Assembly: GCA_046327745.1 (NCBI GenBank)
Contig: JAXLXV010000014.1
Location: 146,570 to 210,569, forward strand
Source: JABAQJ01 sp046327745
GTDB taxonomy: Bacteria; Gemmatimonadota; Gemmatimonadetes; Gemmatimonadales; Gemmatimonadaceae
Reading direction: 5' to 3'
DNA length: 64,000 bases
The notes below the pieces were generated by a model, which saw nothing but the letters and a program-made list of their open reading frames with translations, did not search any database and was not told the origin of the DNA. Numbering within the stretch: the stretch's first letter is position 1; the number at the start of each line of letters is the position of its first letter. Made by a program: the position numbers and the translations under genes. Positions 61,246 through 64,000 of this stretch are shown piece by piece.

Positions 61246-61731
61246 CTACGGCCTTCGCCCGAGCAACTGCCGCGACTCGGCTTCCGTGAGCCCCACGCGC
61301 TCCACCTCGGCGTGCGCCGTAAGCAACTCGCGGTCGTCCGCGCGTCTGGCGAGCGCCAAGGAACACGCTGCGGCGATGGCACTGCCCAGGGTCGTGATAC
61401 CAAGAAAAAAGAGTGGCGCGCCCAGCAGCGCCGGTCGGAGGCCGAGCAAGAAGCCGGCAACGGCTCCCCATGCGGTGAATCGAGGCAGCGAAAGTTCATC
61501 GAATCGGTGGCGTCCCTCAGCAATACCAAGCACCATGGCAAAGATGACGCCGCCGATGAAGCCGATGATGGCCAGCGTTTGCGGCCACATATCAATCGCC
61601 GAGGCCATCGGGAAGCCACCAGGTAAAACATTGGCCAACAGTTCAATCACTCCGCCAACGCCCGCCATTCCGACGGCCCACAGCAGCCCCATTCCCAACA
61701 TGCCACGAAGGCGCCTGATCCATCTCTTCAC
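61246..61731 (-). CDS. Four-helix membrane protein, paralogue of 43686-44180
   Basis: A 161-residue protein with the same landmarks as its paralogue: WIRRLRGMLGMGLLWAVGM, IGFIGGVIFAMVLGIAEG, RHRFDELSLPRFTAWGAVAG, and a C-terminal helix rich in alanine and serine. Start GTG 61731 has AAGGAG upstream. It precedes the kinase at 59314-61233 by 12 bases in one operon. A CTTTG-N4-ATAAAGT element lies 110 bases upstream, matching one before the paralogue. Unknown function; a partner of the kinase is plausible. Confidence 0.78.
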   Translation of the reverse strand: MKRWIRRLRGMLGMGLLWAVGMAGVGGVIELLANVLPGGFPMASAIDMWPQTLAIIGFIGGVIFAMVLGIAEGRHRFDELSLPRFTAWGAVAGFLLGLRPALLGAPLFFLGITTLGSAIAAACSLALARRADDRELLTAHAEVERVGLTEAESRQLLGRRP

Positions 61732-61841
61732 GACATGCTCCTTGTGCCGCGGGGCGATTCCCACCGAATGTGTGATGGCGGGCGACTCACAACATCGCAT
61801 GGACGACCGACCCAACCGTAGCGGCAGGCTCGTGCGATGTA

Positions 61842-61857
61842 CTTTGCAGTATAAAGT
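61842..61857 (-). promoter_or_regulatory. Shared regulatory element, copy B
   Basis: CTTTG-CAGT-ATAAAGT. Extended by one base on the left it forms an inverted repeat, ACTTT with AAAGT around a seven-base centre. Same word as at 44238-44253 before the paralogous gene. It lies in the promoter region of the membrane protein-kinase operon and could be bound by a PadR- or MerR-like repressor encoded elsewhere. Confidence 0.5.
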
Positions 61858-62016
61858 GAAATCGCGTTCGCGCAAGTTCTGCGTTCCACCGGACGGCGGC
61901 GGGGGGCACGACGATCGTGCGCCAAGGTCCGCTATGCGTCTGTCGATTTGATCGCTGCTCGTCCGTCATTCGGATGTCCGGCATGATCATTCACAACCGA
62001 CCGAGGACTTCCGACC

Positions 62017-62394
62017 ATGAAATACGCGCTGCTCATTCATTATCCCCAGCCTGCCGTGTCGAACATCTCTGAAGAGGACATGAAGGCGGGGATGGCCGCG
62101 TTCCAAGCGTATGCCAAGGCGATGGAGGACGCTGGTGTGCTCCGCTCTGCCGAGGTGCTGCAAACGATCGCTAGCGCAACGAGCGTGACCATGAAGCAGG
62201 GAACTCTGCAGGTGCAAGACGGACCCTTCGCCGACACCAAGGAGGCCTTCGCCGGCATCTTCATGGTGGACGTGCCCGACTTGGACGCCGCGCTTGCCTG
62301 GGCTGAACGGTGCCCGGCCGCGTATTGGGGGACGGTGGAGATTCGTCCGGCGGCCAAGAGTTTCGTGAGCGGCGCATGGGTCAACGCCAACTAA
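62017..62394 (+). CDS. YCII-related (DGPF) protein
   Basis: A 125-residue protein: KYALLIHYPQPAVSN, the GTLQVQDGPFADTKEAFAGIFMVDVPDLDAALAWAERCPA stretch (cut here) with the DGPF motif, and the ending VEIRPAA. Family members are ferredoxin-like dimers of unknown role and are nearly always next to ECF42-type sigma factors, as here: the sigma gene follows 87 bases later. GAGGA lies about ten bases before ATG 62017. Confidence 0.93.
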   Translation: MKYALLIHYPQPAVSNISEEDMKAGMAAFQAYAKAMEDAGVLRSAEVLQTIASATSVTMKQGTLQVQDGPFADTKEAFAGIFMVDVPDLDAALAWAERCPAAYWGTVEIRPAAKSFVSGAWVNAN

Positions 62395-62481
62395 ACACCG
62401 CTGGCGCGGAGGTTGACCATCGTGGGAAACGATGCGCGTGCCTGACGTGGCTGCGCCCTTAGTGCAGCGCGAGCATCGACG

Positions 62482-63726
62482 GTGAAGACGCCCATGCGTG
62501 ACGATGCGGCACACCGGGCAGAGCAGGTGGCCCGTGCCGCGTATGGCCGCCTGCTCGCCATCCTCGTCGCCAAGGATGGCGATATTGAGCTGGCGGAGGA
62601 TTGCCTGGCCGAAGCGTTTGCCCAAGCACTGTCCCGGTGGCCCGAGACGGGTGTTCCCGATCGGCCGGAGGGGTGGTTGCTGACGGTGGCGCGAAACCAG
62701 CGACGTGACGTCCGCCGCTCCGCAGCCTATCGGCGGTCGGACGCGTTCGATGAGACGCTCCACGACGGCGCTAGTGGTCCAGCGCCGTTGCCCGATGATG
62801 ACGACATTCCCGACCGTCGATTGGCGCTGCTCTTCGTCTGCGCTCACCCGGCGATCGACCCGGCGGTGCGGACCCAGCTGATGTTGCAGCTGGTACTCGG
62901 CTTCGATGCGGCGCAAGTCGGGCGGGCCTTTGCCATTCCTCCCACCACCATGGCCCAGCGTCTGGTCCGCGCCAAACACCGCATTCGCGATGCGCGCATC
63001 CCGTTCGTGATTCCGGCGCGCGAGCAAATGGCGTCCCGCCTAACGCCCGTGCTAGAGGCGATCTATGGAGCGTACGCTATCGACTTCCTGGTTGCGGGGA
63101 TCGAACCGCGCGAGTCTCTGGCGGCTGAGGCGCAGTACTTGGCCACAGTGCTCGCGGACCTGATGCCGAATGAGCCGGAAGCGCTAGGGCTCGCGGCCAT
63201 GCTGTCGCTCTCCTTGGCCCGTCGCTCCGCGCGAGGGAGCGAAGAAGAATTCGTGCCGCTCGAAGCACAGGACGCCTCTCTGTGGGACGCGAAACTCATC
63301 GCGCGTGGCGAGCGATACCTCGAACAAGCGAACGCGCTGGGTCAGGTGGGTCGCTTTCAACTGGAGGCGGCCATTCAGTCAGTGCATTGTGCACGCGCCG
63401 CGTCCGGTGTCACGGATTGGGCGGCACTCGGCAACCTCCACGCCGCATTGCTCCGGTTCGCGCCCACGCTCGGTGCGAGGGTCGCGCTCGCGGCCGCTGT
63501 CGGACGGGCTCAGGGTGCGCAGGCCGGCCTACTAGCGCTGGATGCCATCGAAGACGACGCGATGCTTCGCTTTCAGCCGGCGTGGGCAACGCGCGCGCAC
63601 TTGTTGGCAGAGGCCGGTCTCCCAGACGCTGCGGCCGAGGCATTCACGCGGGCCATGGGGCTCACAACAGATCCGCGGTTGCGACGCTATCTTGAGCGGC
63701 GCCAAGCGCAGTGCCTTGGCGAATGA
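62482..63726 (+). CDS. ECF42-type sigma factor with C-terminal extension
   Basis: A 414-residue sigma factor. Region 2 is in ARAAYGRLLAILVAKDGDIELAEDCLAEAFAQAL, region 2.4 in WPETGVPDRPEGWLLTVARNQ. Region 4 is in LMLQLVLGFDAAQVGRAFAIPPTTMAQRLVRAKHRIRDARIPF, all quoted in part. The remaining 230 residues are a helical, TPR-like domain (DUF6596 type), which replaces an anti-sigma factor in this group. The upstream YCII/DGPF gene is the standard partner. The start is GTG 62482 or ATG 62494, four codons apart. The last bases overlap the frame that continues to the window edge. Confidence 0.92.
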   Translation: MKTPMRDDAAHRAEQVARAAYGRLLAILVAKDGDIELAEDCLAEAFAQALSRWPETGVPDRPEGWLLTVARNQRRDVRRSAAYRRSDAFDETLHDGASGPAPLPDDDDIPDRRLALLFVCAHPAIDPAVRTQLMLQLVLGFDAAQVGRAFAIPPTTMAQRLVRAKHRIRDARIPFVIPAREQMASRLTPVLEAIYGAYAIDFLVAGIEPRESLAAEAQYLATVLADLMPNEPEALGLAAMLSLSLARRSARGSEEEFVPLEAQDASLWDAKLIARGERYLEQANALGQVGRFQLEAAIQSVHCARAASGVTDWAALGNLHAALLRFAPTLGARVALAAAVGRAQGAQAGLLALDAIEDDAMLRFQPAWATRAHLLAEAGLPDAAAEAFTRAMGLTTDPRLRRYLERRQAQCLGE

Positions 63727-64000
63727 CGTCCATCGCACAGGCCGGAGTGTTCCCATAAACGCGCCATCCGTCGAAACGCCCACCGGCGACCCGGTGATGC
63801 GGTGGCTCCTGGATGCTGATCCGTCCATCCGGTGGCAGGTCATGCGCGACCTGGGCAATGTCTCGGCGGAAATCGTTGCAGCTGAGCGTGCCCGCGTGGC
63901 GTACGAAGGGTGGGGGGCGCTCCTGCTCACCGCGCAGCGCCCCGACGGGCAATGGGGCGATGGGGTCGACCTGCCGTTTTGGTGGTCGAACATGTACACC
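63716..64000 (+). CDS. Incomplete gene at right edge, squalene-cyclase-like repeat
   Basis: An open frame that runs off the window. From about 63800 it reads DPVMRWLLDADPSIRWQVMRDL and later AYEGWGALLLTAQRPDGQWG, the QW-type repeat of prenyltransferase/squalene-cyclase folds. The final visible residues are WWSNMYT. Many such proteins in this setting are stand-alone cyclase-fold proteins of unknown function rather than true cyclases. The start is uncertain: a TTG at 63716 inside the end of the sigma gene, or a later GTG at about 63799. The overlap suggests it belongs to the same operon as the sigma factor. Confidence 0.7.
   Translation, partial: MANDVHRTGRSVPINAPSVETPTGDPVMRWLLDADPSIRWQVMRDLGNVSAEIVAAERARVAYEGWGALLLTAQRPDGQWGDGVDLPFWWSNMYT

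Noticed and set aside
2649..63046. Calling every CCTAACG copy an attC site
   Set aside because: Most copies are single words within genes, without an inverted partner at 60-150 bp, so only the intergenic pairs at 4.6-7.6 kb were listed as attC-like.
1..64000. CRISPR arrays, tRNA, rRNA, transposase or integrase genes
   Set aside because: I looked for regularly spaced direct repeats, cloverleaf-type arms and the usual protein motifs and found none; weak or very short cases could have been missed by eye.

Overview
The window is GC-rich bacterial chromosome, densely packed, with no rRNA, tRNA, CRISPR array, phage or transposase that I could find. The gene mix points to Gemmatimonadota (Acidobacteriota is the main alternative). 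It has four Hanks-type Ser/Thr kinases with receptor-like C-terminal halves, two of them directly behind an ECF sigma factor of the TIGR02999 type. It also has two MacB/FtsX (ADOP-type) permeases without an ATPase, many secreted proteins and lipoproteins, and many small one-gene families (VOC, DUF998, DUF2200, YCII, PadR, ArsR). The phylum is inferred from gene content only.

Layout. 0.3-4.1 kb: ECF sigma plus TPR kinase. 4.2-7.5 kb: five small exported or TPR-type genes separated by sequences that resemble integron attC recombination sites. 7.6-13.3 kb: ADOP permease, DUF2306-like membrane protein, second ADOP permease. 13.3-17.8 kb: secreted lipocalin-like protein, serine hydrolase, alpha/beta hydrolase, and an ArsR-AHSA1 pair with a perfect operator. 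17.9-20.5 kb: kinase with a TolB-like propeller. 20.7-23.9 kb: cupin, CPBP protease, and a PadR / membrane protein / PAF-acetylhydrolase-like operon. 24.0-30.9 kb: truncated ankyrin gene, multicopper oxidase with permuted copper motifs, GH127 arabinofuranosidase carrying a LamG insert, and a phospholipase D. 31-39.2 kb: small membrane protein, Peptidase-MA-like lipoprotein, S41 peptidase, DUF318 permease with mini-thioredoxin, DUF998 protein, M28 peptidase fused to a glycogen-binding-like domain, DUF6544-like protein. 39.3-48.4 kb: DHFR-GNAT fusion, then a stretch in which several genes are frameshifted or truncated, including the second kinase paired with an ECF sigma. 48.5-59.1 kb: GH42 beta-galactosidase, DUF2200, DoxX, VOC, TIGR03118, DHFR-like, YdeI-like, acyltransferase-SGNH, CIA30-like lipoprotein, OMP barrel. 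59.3-64 kb: fourth kinase with an upstream small membrane protein, then YCII plus an ECF42-like sigma, and an incomplete gene at the right edge.

Two signals stand out. First, the 7-mer CCTAACG or its complement occurs far more often than base composition predicts (about 48 copies by eye, roughly 8 expected), inside genes and between them. Between genes at 4.6-7.6 kb its inverted pairs carry the secondary features of attC sites, which suggests an old or decayed cassette array with no integrase in view. Second, the multicopper oxidase has all ten copper ligands, but the C-terminal-type cupredoxin motifs come before the N-terminal-type motifs. All positions and motif calls were made by eye; no database search was run.
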